Shown in pieces: positions 26,988 to 36,340 of a stretch of DNA of 64,000 bases. Position numbers and translations under genes: made by a program. The notes below the pieces were generated by a model. The model did no database searches. It had not been told where the DNA came from and saw nothing but the letters and a program-made list of their open reading frames with translations. How positions within the stretch are numbered: the stretch's first letter is position 1; each line of letters starts with the position of its first letter. This stretch comes from an uncultured Luminiphilus sp. (GTDB taxonomy: Bacteria > Pseudomonadota > Gammaproteobacteria > Pseudomonadales > Halieaceae). The DNA lies in the NCBI GenBank assembly GCA_943787485.1, contig CALSMP010000005.1, positions 215,107 to 279,106 of the forward strand, written 5' to 3'.

Positions 26988-28910
26988 ATGGAATTCCATC
27001 TCAATGGATTTCGCCCCGGCGACCCTCGGGACCACCGGCGACGCTCCTCTGCACCCGCTCCACAGCCACTGCCGAGCACGACTGATGTCCTGATCGTAGG
27101 CTGCGGGCCCGCGGGCTTAATGCTCGCCACTCAACTCGCCAAAATCGGCGATATCTCGGTAGTGATTATCGACGAGAAGACCGGCCCTATCGAACTCGGC
27201 CAAGCAGACGGTATCTCAGGTCGATCACTCGAGATCTTTCAAGCCCTGGGATTTGAAGAGCGCGTTCTGAAAGAGGCGTATTTTCTGCAGGCGATTACCT
27301 TTTGGAACAGCGATTCTGATGCCCCTGAGAGGCTTGTTCGCCGCTACAAAAAGCCCGATGGCCGGACCGTCTATTCGCAATTTCCTCACGTGGTGTTAAA
27401 TCAAGCACGGGTCCACGACTTTTTGCTAGAGAGCATGGCGCGCTCGCCGAGCGAGCTCACACCTCACTACGGCGTGAAGCTAGCTGACCTGCAGATACAA
27501 ACCGGCAATCCACAGGCGAGCCACCCGGTCCTCGCAACCGTTACCGCCCAGATCCCGGGAGCAGATAACGACAGTGGCGCACTATCAAGCATCCAAGCCA
27601 AGTATGTCGTGGGTTGCGATGGCGCCAGAAGCACGGTCAGACAGCATCTCGGCATCGCGCTCGAGGGCGAGGCCGCCAACAGCTCTTGGGGGGTCATGGA
27701 CCTGCTGGCGTTGACTGATTTCCCCGATGTCAGAATGAAATCTATTATTCAATCCAGCCACCACGGCAATATCATGATCATTCCACGCGAGGGAGGCCAT
27801 CTGCTCCGCATCTATGTGGAACTCGCCAAGCTGAAAGAAGGCGCCCGCCTCTCTCGAGACAACGTGAGCGTTGAGCAACTGATCGACAACATCAAAAAGA
27901 TTCTTTCCCCCTTTACGTTTGAGGTAAAGGAAATCGTCTGGTGGTCAGTCTATGAGGTCGGTCAGCGCCTTGCACGCCGCTTTGATTCTCGGCACCTGGC
28001 ACCCGAAGAAGCCGATCATCCGCACGGTTTCATCGCGGGTGATGCCTGTCACACGCACAGTCCCAAAGCGGGCCAAGGAATGAATATTTCCATGCACGAT
28101 GCCTTTAATCTGGGCTGGAAGTTGGCTGCAGTGCTGCAGGGCAGGAGCCCCCCAGCTATCTTGCACACCTACACCCAGGAGCGTCGCCGAATCGCCCAAG
28201 AGCTCATCGATTTCGATCGAGAACTCGCCGAACTCTTTTCCGCCTCGACAGGAGAAGAGACTTCGGATGATGCCGGGTCTCCGCTTCAGCAGGCGCTGCT
28301 TCGGGCCGATGGTTACGTGTCAGGAACCCTGAACACCTATGCGACTTCGCTGTTAACAAGCCAGGCCACCATGGACAACCCCCCAATCAACTTACAGATT
28401 GGGAAACGCCTGTCTTCTCTGGTGTTGGCCAGACTCGCGGATGCACGGCCCATGCATCTGAGTGAAGCGCTGACAGCTGACGGACGCTGGCGCCTCATTT
28501 TGTTCAGCGATGACGCCTCGCCAGCACAACCCACATCACGTCTACGGGCTCTCGCCAGCTGGCTTGCTGACAATGAAGCGTCACCCCTCCTTCGCACCCA
28601 AGAGCCCACGAAAGATATAGATGCGGTGATTGAGGTTCTTACGGTGCTACAAGCTGGCGACGAAGCCTTGGAATTTCAAGATTTCCCCGACCTGCTGTGG
28701 CCCAGCAGAGGTACCCTTAAGCTTCGGGACTACAACAAACTATTTTGTCCTCAATCGGATGCCTTGCACCCCTTTGATTACTTCGGCATCGATCGTTCGC
28801 TCGGATGCGCAGTCATTGTGCGTCCAGACCAGCACGTTGCTGCCTGTTTTGCGCTGGACGATACCGCGGCAATTCAGGCGTTTTTCGAGCACTGCCTGCT
28901 CTATCCCTAG
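26988..28910 (+). CDS. FAD-dependent aromatic hydroxylase, 3-hydroxybenzoate 4-monooxygenase (MobA) type
   Basis: Class A flavoprotein monooxygenase of 640 residues. The N-terminal FHLNGFRPGDP segment, the FAD loop VGCGPAGLMLATQL, the QADGISGRSLE block, the VVGCDGARSTVR block and GDACHTHSPKAGQGMN all follow MobA closely. The C-terminal thioredoxin-like domain of this group is present. MobA makes protocatechuate from 3-hydroxybenzoate. No protocatechuate pathway is in the window, so a related substrate such as 3-hydroxyphenylacetate, which would give homoprotocatechuate for hpaD, deserves consideration. Cotranscribed with the lipoprotein amidase. Confidence 0.85.
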   Translation: MEFHLNGFRPGDPRDHRRRSSAPAPQPLPSTTDVLIVGCGPAGLMLATQLAKIGDISVVIIDEKTGPIELGQADGISGRSLEIFQALGFEERVLKEAYFLQAITFWNSDSDAPERLVRRYKKPDGRTVYSQFPHVVLNQARVHDFLLESMARSPSELTPHYGVKLADLQIQTGNPQASHPVLATVTAQIPGADNDSGALSSIQAKYVVGCDGARSTVRQHLGIALEGEAANSSWGVMDLLALTDFPDVRMKSIIQSSHHGNIMIIPREGGHLLRIYVELAKLKEGARLSRDNVSVEQLIDNIKKILSPFTFEVKEIVWWSVYEVGQRLARRFDSRHLAPEEADHPHGFIAGDACHTHSPKAGQGMNISMHDAFNLGWKLAAVLQGRSPPAILHTYTQERRRIAQELIDFDRELAELFSASTGEETSDDAGSPLQQALLRADGYVSGTLNTYATSLLTSQATMDNPPINLQIGKRLSSLVLARLADARPMHLSEALTADGRWRLILFSDDASPAQPTSRLRALASWLADNEASPLLRTQEPTKDIDAVIEVLTVLQAGDEALEFQDFPDLLWPSRGTLKLRDYNKLFCPQSDALHPFDYFGIDRSLGCAVIVRPDQHVAACFALDDTAAIQAFFEHCLLYP

Positions 28911-28953
28911 TAGCCCAGGGGATTGCATCCTTGATTCAACACGCGGGGCTTAC

Positions 28954-31488
28954 TCAGCGAAGAACAACTATTTCTTGGCTTACCGCTGAGGCTTCGACGT
29001 CAGCGCGCGTAAATGGCACCGGCTTGTAACCAAATTGCGCATACAGCTGAAGCTGATCGTCGTAGTGTGCCCCTGGCTCACCTGACATCATGCGGTGGCC
29101 ACCCTGCCCCCCCGGTATGACATCACGCCCCTCAATCCCCTTGCCCGTAGCGACGAAAACGTTATTCTCACTTCCTCGATTTTGGTACGCAGACAAGCTG
29201 AGCACATTGTCACTGTCCGCCTGTGGCACGCCGCGAAAGTTGTATGGCGGCCATTCCATTGGAGCAGCTGCCAAGCGCCAAGCACCCATCTCGGCGCCCT
29301 GCTCTTGTGCCAGTTTCTGCAGTGCCTCACGCAGACTGCGCAATACGACCCCCTCGACGGACTCGCCGTTGAGTAGATCAAATGCCGGCTCCTTGCCCGC
29401 GGTTTTTTCGTCAAGCCAATGCACCAAAGCTCGCATCGCCACTGACGTTCCCCAAGAAGCCCCAAGCGGCTGATTGGGATAACCGGTTGCCGCAAACCGG
29501 TAGTACTGATCCTCACCGACATCATCCAGAAAAACCTGACGCTGCAGTTGGTCGACAAACGCCTCCATCAGGGTGGGTGCGGGGCCGTAAAACCCCTTAT
29601 CGTCGACGCGCCAGCTCTTGTCCCAGTCGGCGAGCAACGCGACGGCGGCCACTTCATCGCTGGACCCCTCGGCAACAGCAGCCAATAGCAACGGCATCAA
29701 ATAACGGTGGTTCACATCCTCAAAACTGCTGCGCTCATTAATGGCAACGACATCAGCAACCGTAGCACCCGATTTGGCCTCGACTTGATCCATAAGAATG
29801 TGCACACGATCGGCCCGAGACCAGGTATATGACCATAGATCCGAACTTATCCACTCGGGAGCAGGTCGATTGTTCCAGTTGATGATATGACCGGTGCTTG
29901 GATTGCGAACTTTTGGATTATCGTCGTAGGGCCGCATTCCCTGCCAATCCACCGAGCCATCGCCCAATGCCGGAAGCCGCGGGTCGTGACCCGCAGCGCG
30001 GCGGGGATAATGCCCGCTATGAACATAGCCCAACTGCCCATGACGATCCATCGTATACATATTGATATTGGTGGTTTTTCCCCCCAGTCGACGCTCGGCA
30101 GCCTCGAGTGTGTGGTCTGTAGCCAGCCATACCCAGGTCATCAGATCCTGCACCGCTTTGCCCTCCCAAGCGCGAGCTCGCGCAACGGCGAGCCCCGCTG
30201 CTGGATCATGAGCAAGCACCATCCCTTGCTTCGCCCGTCTCGCCGTCACCAACACGTCCTCCTCGCCCTGCACGAGAATCCGCTCTGGCCAAGCGTCAAA
30301 CGCGACCCACTCACCATCGTGCCAATACTGCTCAGGGTTTTCCGGATTAAGGGTGAGCCAAAATTCATCGGTTTGGTCTGAAATTCCTGCGGTACTACCC
30401 CACGCCAAAGAGTCATTATGCGCAAACAACAACGACGGTAGCGCCAACAGCGTATTCCCAACCACATCAAAGTCACCGCCATGCAAACCAATGCCATAAA
30501 CATAGCTGGGTGTTGCAAATCCAAATTGAGGGCCGTTTAGCAGCATACCTGAGGCATCGGAAACATCGGATACGGCCCAGTAATTACTGGCCGGGGAGAA
30601 TTCTGCATGGGACAAATAACCGCTTTCTGCTACACGTGTTTTGAACCGGTCAGCCCTATCCCCACCCCGGCTCAGTCCTGCATAGCGACCCGCAGAGTCT
30701 GTGACGGTCCTAGCCAAAGGGGGCAACTCGCGCGTCTCCGTGAGATAGGTCGGTCGAATTAATTCTTGGTGAGTAATAGCGCCGGATCGTGGAATTGTCG
30801 TCGGCGAGTCATCATCGGTGAGCCATTTGATGGTATTGAACAATGCCCATCCGCTCTGCTTACCATGCTTAAGCTCCATTGCCTGCAAAAACTCGAGATT
30901 GTCGCGCTCGCTGTTGAAGTCGGCGTAACGATGGGCAATGGACCCCACAAACATTGTCGCCACGTCATAGGCGGTCCATTCACTAGGCATAAAATCGAAG
31001 TCAGCAAATGGCTTGGGTAGTAGTTCCATTTGTCGACCAGAAACCCGTTCGATCCACTCGTTCATACCGTCGGCGTAGCCTTGGAGGATATCGAGATCAC
31101 GCTGCGCCAGCTGCTCAACCTGACGTCGCACGATCGGGTGGTTGTATTCCGTGCGGAGCTTCTTATCGAGAGTCACGTAGTCTGGACCCAGCACCTCAGC
31201 AACCCGCCCCTGTGCCGTGCGCTTGAGCATCTCCATCTGAAATAAACGATCTTGGGCGACGGCATAACCAAAACCAAAGTAGACGCCGTAATTCGACTCG
31301 GCGAAAACTTGGGGTGTCCCGTAGGCATCGCGATAAATGGTAACTGCATTGGCAGGCGCATCGGCATCACCGCCGGCAAGACGCCGCTCGACGCTATGAT
31401 CCCGATTACACCCGACGAGTGTCAGAGCAATGACCACCAGCACAGCAGCACTCATGGTTGGCCTGATGATTGTTTTAAGGCCAGGCAT
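28954..31488 (-). CDS. Penicillin G acylase homologue (Ntn hydrolase), lipoprotein
   Basis: Precursor of 844 residues expected to self-cleave into two chains. The leader ends in lipobox LVGC (Cys27), so it is membrane-anchored. The catalytic N-terminal Ser of the beta chain is Ser301 (PASNYWAV). Blocks NGPQFGF, YGIGLHGGDFDVVGNT and WGSTAGISDQTD follow E. coli penicillin G acylase closely. Pocket positions equivalent to its PheB24 and PheB57 are Phe here; MetA142 and PheA146 are replaced by Ile and Tyr (GSIAHRYAD). It should release phenylacetate-like acids from amides. It lies after TonB receptor 2 and next to paaK. Confidence 0.9.
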   Translation of the reverse strand: MPGLKTIIRPTMSAAVLVVIALTLVGCNRDHSVERRLAGGDADAPANAVTIYRDAYGTPQVFAESNYGVYFGFGYAVAQDRLFQMEMLKRTAQGRVAEVLGPDYVTLDKKLRTEYNHPIVRRQVEQLAQRDLDILQGYADGMNEWIERVSGRQMELLPKPFADFDFMPSEWTAYDVATMFVGSIAHRYADFNSERDNLEFLQAMELKHGKQSGWALFNTIKWLTDDDSPTTIPRSGAITHQELIRPTYLTETRELPPLARTVTDSAGRYAGLSRGGDRADRFKTRVAESGYLSHAEFSPASNYWAVSDVSDASGMLLNGPQFGFATPSYVYGIGLHGGDFDVVGNTLLALPSLLFAHNDSLAWGSTAGISDQTDEFWLTLNPENPEQYWHDGEWVAFDAWPERILVQGEEDVLVTARRAKQGMVLAHDPAAGLAVARARAWEGKAVQDLMTWVWLATDHTLEAAERRLGGKTTNINMYTMDRHGQLGYVHSGHYPRRAAGHDPRLPALGDGSVDWQGMRPYDDNPKVRNPSTGHIINWNNRPAPEWISSDLWSYTWSRADRVHILMDQVEAKSGATVADVVAINERSSFEDVNHRYLMPLLLAAVAEGSSDEVAAVALLADWDKSWRVDDKGFYGPAPTLMEAFVDQLQRQVFLDDVGEDQYYRFAATGYPNQPLGASWGTSVAMRALVHWLDEKTAGKEPAFDLLNGESVEGVVLRSLREALQKLAQEQGAEMGAWRLAAAPMEWPPYNFRGVPQADSDNVLSLSAYQNRGSENNVFVATGKGIEGRDVIPGGQGGHRMMSGEPGAHYDDQLQLYAQFGYKPVPFTRADVEASAVSQEIVVLR

Positions 31489-31554
31489 TCATATCTCCCT
31501 CATAGACGCAGCCAAACATTGCCCTACCAACACGCCCAAGTCGATACCAAGATT

Positions 31555-31581
31555 AAAAAAAGGGGCTATAAAAATAGCCCC
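31555..31581 (-). terminator. Intrinsic terminator after TonB receptor 2
   Basis: On the minus strand an 8-bp stem GGGGCTAT/ATAGCCCC with a 4-base loop is followed by seven T. It lies between the receptor stop (31603) and the acylase start (31488), the same arrangement as at 5960-5982. Confidence 0.9.
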
Positions 31582-31602
31582 TGAACAAGCGAGTTGCCAT
31601 CC

Positions 31603-33903
31603 TCACATCTGGTAGCGCACAGAGACTCCCCAAAGCTCAGGAGCCCCCCATACGCCAATGACACCGGGACCGATGGTATAGCTATGAGATACCCATTGTT
31701 CATCGGTAATGTTCTTACCCCAGAGAGCCAGCTGCCAAGACTCATTGGCAGAGGTCCAGGAAAGTCTCATGTCGATCAAATCAAATTCGTCGATTTTCGT
31801 GTTCTGATTGATGTAGTCATTGATTTGCTCATCGGTGTGATAGTAGTCAGCTCGAAGACTGACCACGCTTCCCCCTGGCAACGGGAAATCAACCACACCT
31901 CCCAATGAATATTTATTCTCAGGAGCCTGTCGCAGGGAATCGGAATTCCCCGGTATAGCTGTCGGGTCGATACCGTTAATAGTGAAATCACTAACCGCGG
32001 TATCTAGGTAGGCATAGCTGCCGAACAGCCGGAAATTTTCCGTTGGCGCCCACGTAATTTCGGCTTCTACACCGGCAATCTCGGCCTCACCGACGTTTTC
32101 GGTAATGAACTGGCCAAAATTGGGGTTGTCTACGGTAGGCCCGAAACGCACGATTTGCAGGTCTGTATAGTCCATGTAAAACGCCGCGGCGTTCACTCGC
32201 AAGGTGCGATTAAGGAAATCACCCTTCAAACCGATTTCGTAGTTGATCACGTCCTCGGGATCGATAGGACGAGAGGCCTGCTCCGGTGTTCCCGCTCCAC
32301 CGCCAAATCCGCCACTCTTAAAGCCCCAGGAAGCGGTGCCATAGACCATGACATCGTCATTGATGTTATAGGTCAGCGTAAATTTAGGGGATACGTCACT
32401 CCAGCTCTCCTTGGCATTCACCGTAAAGGTCTGTGGAATGATCGACAGGCTACCACCCACACCGGCACAGTACTGGCTGAAGTTTGCCTGCCCCTCCGCG
32501 CTGCCGCAGTTGACGCCAGTCGTGGTGGTATCTTTCTCATCAGAGGTATACCGAACGCCAAAAGTTGCGGTTAACGCGTCGGTAATATCATAGTCGCCTT
32601 GAAAATAAGCGGCGTAACTGGTGGTCGTATTTTCTTGGCGAGACACCTCATTGCCGATATCGATAGCACCGCCCCAGGTCTGAGTGCCCGGATCGACGAA
32701 AACACCGCCCCCAACGGTTTGTGGCAACAGCAGACGATATTGCTCTGTCCGCTCCGAATCCTCATCCAGGTAATAAATCCCCGCCACATAGTTGAAGCGG
32801 CCATCCAAGTTGGATGTCCAGCGAAACTCTTGCGTGAAGGTATCAATGTCCTGTGTGATGTCATCGATGATTTCGACAGGAATACCTACACCAATCGAGG
32901 CCATGCCCCAGTCAGTCTTGGCGTTGCGAAAGCCTGTAATGGACGTCAGGGTACCCGAACCGAAATCTATATCCCCTTGCAAGCTAAAACCGGAAGCCTC
33001 TCGGTCCGAGCCGCCACCCTGTTCTCTCGTTCCCGCGGGCGCCGCTACTTTTCTGAAATCGCCGCCCCACGCTTTCCAACTGTCGACGGTTGGGCCGCCA
33101 TTCCCAAATACCGGGAAGCGCCCCATATCCTCCCGCTCATCCTCCATATAATCGGCAGACAGCAACCAATCCATGGAATCCGTCTCCCAGCGCAACTGGG
33201 CTCGGTAAGAAGTAACGTCCTCATCCTGCTGATCCACGCCCATAACGAAGTTATCGACATAACCATCGTGCTCTCGATGGTTAAACACCAATTTGCCTGA
33301 GAGAGAGTCGGTGATCGGTCCCGACACCAAACCCTGATAGCGAAGGTTTCCTTTCGTACCGGCAGACACTTCGGCACGAATATTGGCTTCTTGAGAGGGT
33401 CGCATGGTCGTGACGTTGATAGCACCTCCCACCGCATTACGACCAAAAAGAGTCCCCTGAGGGCCGCGCAGCACCTCTATCCGCTCAACGTCAAACATCT
33501 CCTGATTAATCGATGCGATAGAACCGATATAGACCCCATCGAGAAACATTACTACCGAGTTATCCATGCTGGGCCCGTCGTCGGCAGAGCTCACACCGCG
33601 CATGGAGAGAATCGCTTGGCCGGGGGCGAATTCAGCATAGGCCATACCGGGCACTCTGAAAGCGATTTCTGTGGGCCCAAAAATTTGAGCTTCATTAAGC
33701 TCATCTCCCGTAATTGCACTTACCGCTACGGCAACATCTTGGAGGTTCTCCTCACGGTAGTTCGCGGTGACGAAAACCTCTTCAAGCTGACCACCCTGCG
33801 CGTATACCGAGGTGGCGGGCACAGCCGACACCAAAGCTATTCCCAAACCACCAAACAACGCCTGGTGACAAGACACGGCCATCTTTGACTTTTTCATTTT
33901 CAT
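31603..33903 (-). CDS. TonB-dependent outer-membrane receptor 2
   Basis: Receptor of 766 residues with a signal peptide ending at VYAQG, a TonB box-like LEEVFVTANYREENLQDV, a plug with RGPQGTLFGRNAVGGAINV, and a beta-barrel ending in WGVSVRYQM. The aromatic-rich barrel repeats are typical of the family. The gene stands directly upstream of the penicillin acylase homologue on the same strand, and a terminator lies between them. An acylated or aryl-amide ligand is inferred from that. Confidence 0.93.
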   Translation of the reverse strand: MKMKKSKMAVSCHQALFGGLGIALVSAVPATSVYAQGGQLEEVFVTANYREENLQDVAVAVSAITGDELNEAQIFGPTEIAFRVPGMAYAEFAPGQAILSMRGVSSADDGPSMDNSVVMFLDGVYIGSIASINQEMFDVERIEVLRGPQGTLFGRNAVGGAINVTTMRPSQEANIRAEVSAGTKGNLRYQGLVSGPITDSLSGKLVFNHREHDGYVDNFVMGVDQQDEDVTSYRAQLRWETDSMDWLLSADYMEDEREDMGRFPVFGNGGPTVDSWKAWGGDFRKVAAPAGTREQGGGSDREASGFSLQGDIDFGSGTLTSITGFRNAKTDWGMASIGVGIPVEIIDDITQDIDTFTQEFRWTSNLDGRFNYVAGIYYLDEDSERTEQYRLLLPQTVGGGVFVDPGTQTWGGAIDIGNEVSRQENTTTSYAAYFQGDYDITDALTATFGVRYTSDEKDTTTTGVNCGSAEGQANFSQYCAGVGGSLSIIPQTFTVNAKESWSDVSPKFTLTYNINDDVMVYGTASWGFKSGGFGGGAGTPEQASRPIDPEDVINYEIGLKGDFLNRTLRVNAAAFYMDYTDLQIVRFGPTVDNPNFGQFITENVGEAEIAGVEAEITWAPTENFRLFGSYAYLDTAVSDFTINGIDPTAIPGNSDSLRQAPENKYSLGGVVDFPLPGGSVVSLRADYYHTDEQINDYINQNTKIDEFDLIDMRLSWTSANESWQLALWGKNITDEQWVSHSYTIGPGVIGVWGAPELWGVSVRYQM

Positions 33904-34005
33904 GGTTGTGCTCCTTTGTGTTTTACCGCTGTTTACATGCTAGTTATTTGAATTTACTTGCAAATTGACGATCCAGCCTCTAGTCGCGCCTCGCAATGAC
34001 TCACC

Positions 34006-35295
34006 TCAGCGCCGATCAATGACTCGCTTAGCCTTGCCTTCCGAGCGCGGAATGCCGCCGACCTCGTGTAGCTTCATCTGGCAGCTAATGCCTATATAAG
34101 ATTTGATCAGCTGCTGGAGCTCTTCCGACTGCGCCCCAGCGTCCTGAGCACCGGGGGCGGATTCAACGTGCAGGAGCACCTCATCCATATTCCCCGAACG
34201 GGATAGCTCTATTTGGTAGTGGGGGGCCAGCGCATGCTTTTGAAGCAAAATTTCCTCGATCTGGGATGGAAAGACGTTAACTCCCCGAACAATCAGCATA
34301 TCGTCCGAACGCCCTGTGATCTTAGCGATACGTCGCATCACGCTCTCAGTCCCGGGCAACAGCGAGGTTAAATCTCGCGTACGGTATCGAATGATCGGGA
34401 ATGCCTCCTTGGTGAGGCTGGTAAAAACGAGCTCACCCTCTTCCCCAGCAGGCAGCACCTCCCCCGATTCCGGATCGATTATTTCTGGGTAGAAATGATC
34501 CTCCCAAATCGTGGGGCCATCTTTAGATTCAACAAACTCCTGCGCCACGCCTGGTCCCATCACCTCGGACAAGCCGTATATGTCGGTGGCATCGATACAA
34601 CAACGCGCCTCAATCGCCTTACGCATGGCATCGGTCCACGGCTCCGCCCCAAAAATACCGAGCCGCAATTTGAGCGCCGCGGGATCAATCCCCTGCCGCT
34701 CGATTTCGTCGGCGATATTCAGCATATAAGATGGCGTAACCATGATGATGTCCGACTCAAAATCGCGCAAAAGCTGCACCTGCTTCTCGGTTTGGCCACC
34801 CGACATCGGAATCACGGTACAGCCCAGCTTCTCGGCGCCGTAATGCGCTCCGAGTCCGCCAGTAAAAAGCCCATAACCGTACGCGACCTGTACACGATCC
34901 CCAGGCCGCCCACCGGCTGCCTCAATCGAGCGCGCGACGCAGGTTGCCCAATGATCAATATCGTTTTTGGTATAACCGACCACCGTCGGTTTGCCGGTGG
35001 TACCGCTCGAGGCATGAACTCGCACCACCTGACTCATCGGCACGCTGAAAAGCCCAAAGGGATAGTGCTCTCTTAAATCGCCTTTGAGCGTGAAGGGGAA
35101 TTTCGACAGATCTGACAGCTGTTTGAGATCGCCTGGGGTAACGCCAGCAGCCTCAAATTTTACTTTGTATACAGGCGAATGGTTATAGACATGCTCCAAA
35201 GTCCAGCGCAATCTATCGAGTTGCAGGGCGGCGAGTTCGTCGCGGCCAAGCTGCCTGACAGCGGCGAGAGAAGAGAGACTTTGGGCTGTTATCAC
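34006..35295 (-). CDS. paaK: Phenylacetate-CoA ligase
   Basis: Activates phenylacetate to phenylacetyl-CoA with ATP; entry step of the paa pathway. 429 residues, family length. AMP-binding loop HASSGTTGKPTVVGYT, IYGLSEVMGPGVAQE, RTRDLTSLL and the C-terminal GRSDDMLIVRGVNVFPSQIE are all present. It is separated from the other paa genes by about 9 kb and is divergent from paaX, so its promoter is in the 117-base gap shared with that regulator. Confidence 0.95.
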   Translation of the reverse strand: MITAQSLSSLAAVRQLGRDELAALQLDRLRWTLEHVYNHSPVYKVKFEAAGVTPGDLKQLSDLSKFPFTLKGDLREHYPFGLFSVPMSQVVRVHASSGTTGKPTVVGYTKNDIDHWATCVARSIEAAGGRPGDRVQVAYGYGLFTGGLGAHYGAEKLGCTVIPMSGGQTEKQVQLLRDFESDIIMVTPSYMLNIADEIERQGIDPAALKLRLGIFGAEPWTDAMRKAIEARCCIDATDIYGLSEVMGPGVAQEFVESKDGPTIWEDHFYPEIIDPESGEVLPAGEEGELVFTSLTKEAFPIIRYRTRDLTSLLPGTESVMRRIAKITGRSDDMLIVRGVNVFPSQIEEILLQKHALAPHYQIELSRSGNMDEVLLHVESAPGAQDAGAQSEELQQLIKSYIGISCQMKLHEVGGIPRSEGKAKRVIDRR

Positions 35296-35412
35296 CGCTG
35301 TTCCGTTATGCTGGTTATTTGCGGCTTAAAGTAATACGGTAAAGGCAATAAAATCAATATTTTTGTATCGAAATGTGGGCCCAGCAAAGAGGTGGCGCAT
35401 CGAGGTAGTGAT
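35296..35412. promoter_or_regulatory. paaK-paaX divergent control region
   Basis: AT-rich gap between the divergent starts. On the minus strand TTGATT is followed after about 15 bases by TATTAC, a possible paaK promoter. The 8-mer CATTTCGA at 35369-35376 (minus strand) recurs upstream of paaZ near 25410 in the same orientation. PaaX is the expected repressor. No symmetrical operator stands out. Confidence 0.4.
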
Positions 35413-36327
35413 ATGAGTGTCGAGAGAATCATTGACGGCATACGCAGCGAGTTTATGGATCGCCAGCCTATGCGCGCAAAATCCCTCATCATCACGCTGT
35501 TTGGCGATGTCGTCTCTCAACACGATAAAGAGATCTGGCTGGGAAGCCTCATTCATGCCCTCGAGCCACTGGGTGTCAATGAGCGCCTGGTGCGTACATC
35601 GGTGTTCCGCCTGGTAAAAGAGGGCTGGCTCTCGGTCGAACGTGAGGGCCGCCGGAGCTTTTACCAATTGACATCCTCCGGCGGCCAGGAATACCAGCGC
35701 GCTGCCCAACGCATCTACGCCTCTCAAGGAGAGGAATGGCGGGGGCGCTGGCAAATTTTGCTGCCGGTTAACGTGCCCGACGAGCTACGAGAAGATTTTA
35801 AGCGAAGCCTTAATTGGCTGGGTTTTCGCGCCATCAGCCCGGGCACCTTCGCGCGGCCGGGCGGTGACGCCGCATCAATTCGTGATGTGCTCGATGAATT
35901 TAACCTGCGTGATGGTGTCATCGTTATGGACGCCGAAACCAATGCCGTGACGACCAAGCAGGATCTCAAAGCCACCATCAACCATCACTGGGCCTTAGAT
36001 CAATTGGCCGACAGCTACGGCAACTTTATTGAACAGTTTAAGCCGCTGCTACAAGCGCTGGATAAAGCACGGCAACCTTCAGCGGCTAACGCCTTCCATG
36101 GCCGTCTGCTACTTATTCATGAATATCGCCGCACGCTACTGCGCGACACGTCGCTGCCAGAGGATTTACTACCCAGCCAATGGCCGGGAAAAACTGCTCG
36201 CTCGATGGTTGCTAGAATCTATAAGCACCTGCAGAAACCCAGCCTCGACTACATCAAAAGCGAACTCATCAGTCGTCAAGGACATCTCCCCAATCCGAGT
36301 AAAGCGTTTTTTGAGCGCTTTGAATAG
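35413..36327 (+). CDS. paaX: Phenylacetate catabolism repressor
   Basis: GntR-like repressor of the paa genes released by phenylacetyl-CoA in characterised bacteria. 304 residues from the ATG at 35413, chosen because GAGGT lies 6 bases before it; a GTG at 35392 is also open. The N-terminal winged helix includes AKSLIITLFGDVV and RLVRTSVFRLVKEGWL; the middle PaaX domain has WRGRWQILLPV. Placed divergent to paaK. Likely also acts on the paaZ promoter. Confidence 0.92.
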   Translation: MSVERIIDGIRSEFMDRQPMRAKSLIITLFGDVVSQHDKEIWLGSLIHALEPLGVNERLVRTSVFRLVKEGWLSVEREGRRSFYQLTSSGGQEYQRAAQRIYASQGEEWRGRWQILLPVNVPDELREDFKRSLNWLGFRAISPGTFARPGGDAASIRDVLDEFNLRDGVIVMDAETNAVTTKQDLKATINHHWALDQLADSYGNFIEQFKPLLQALDKARQPSAANAFHGRLLLIHEYRRTLLRDTSLPEDLLPSQWPGKTARSMVARIYKHLQKPSLDYIKSELISRQGHLPNPSKAFFERFE

Positions 36328-36340
36328 CACGGACGTGTCT

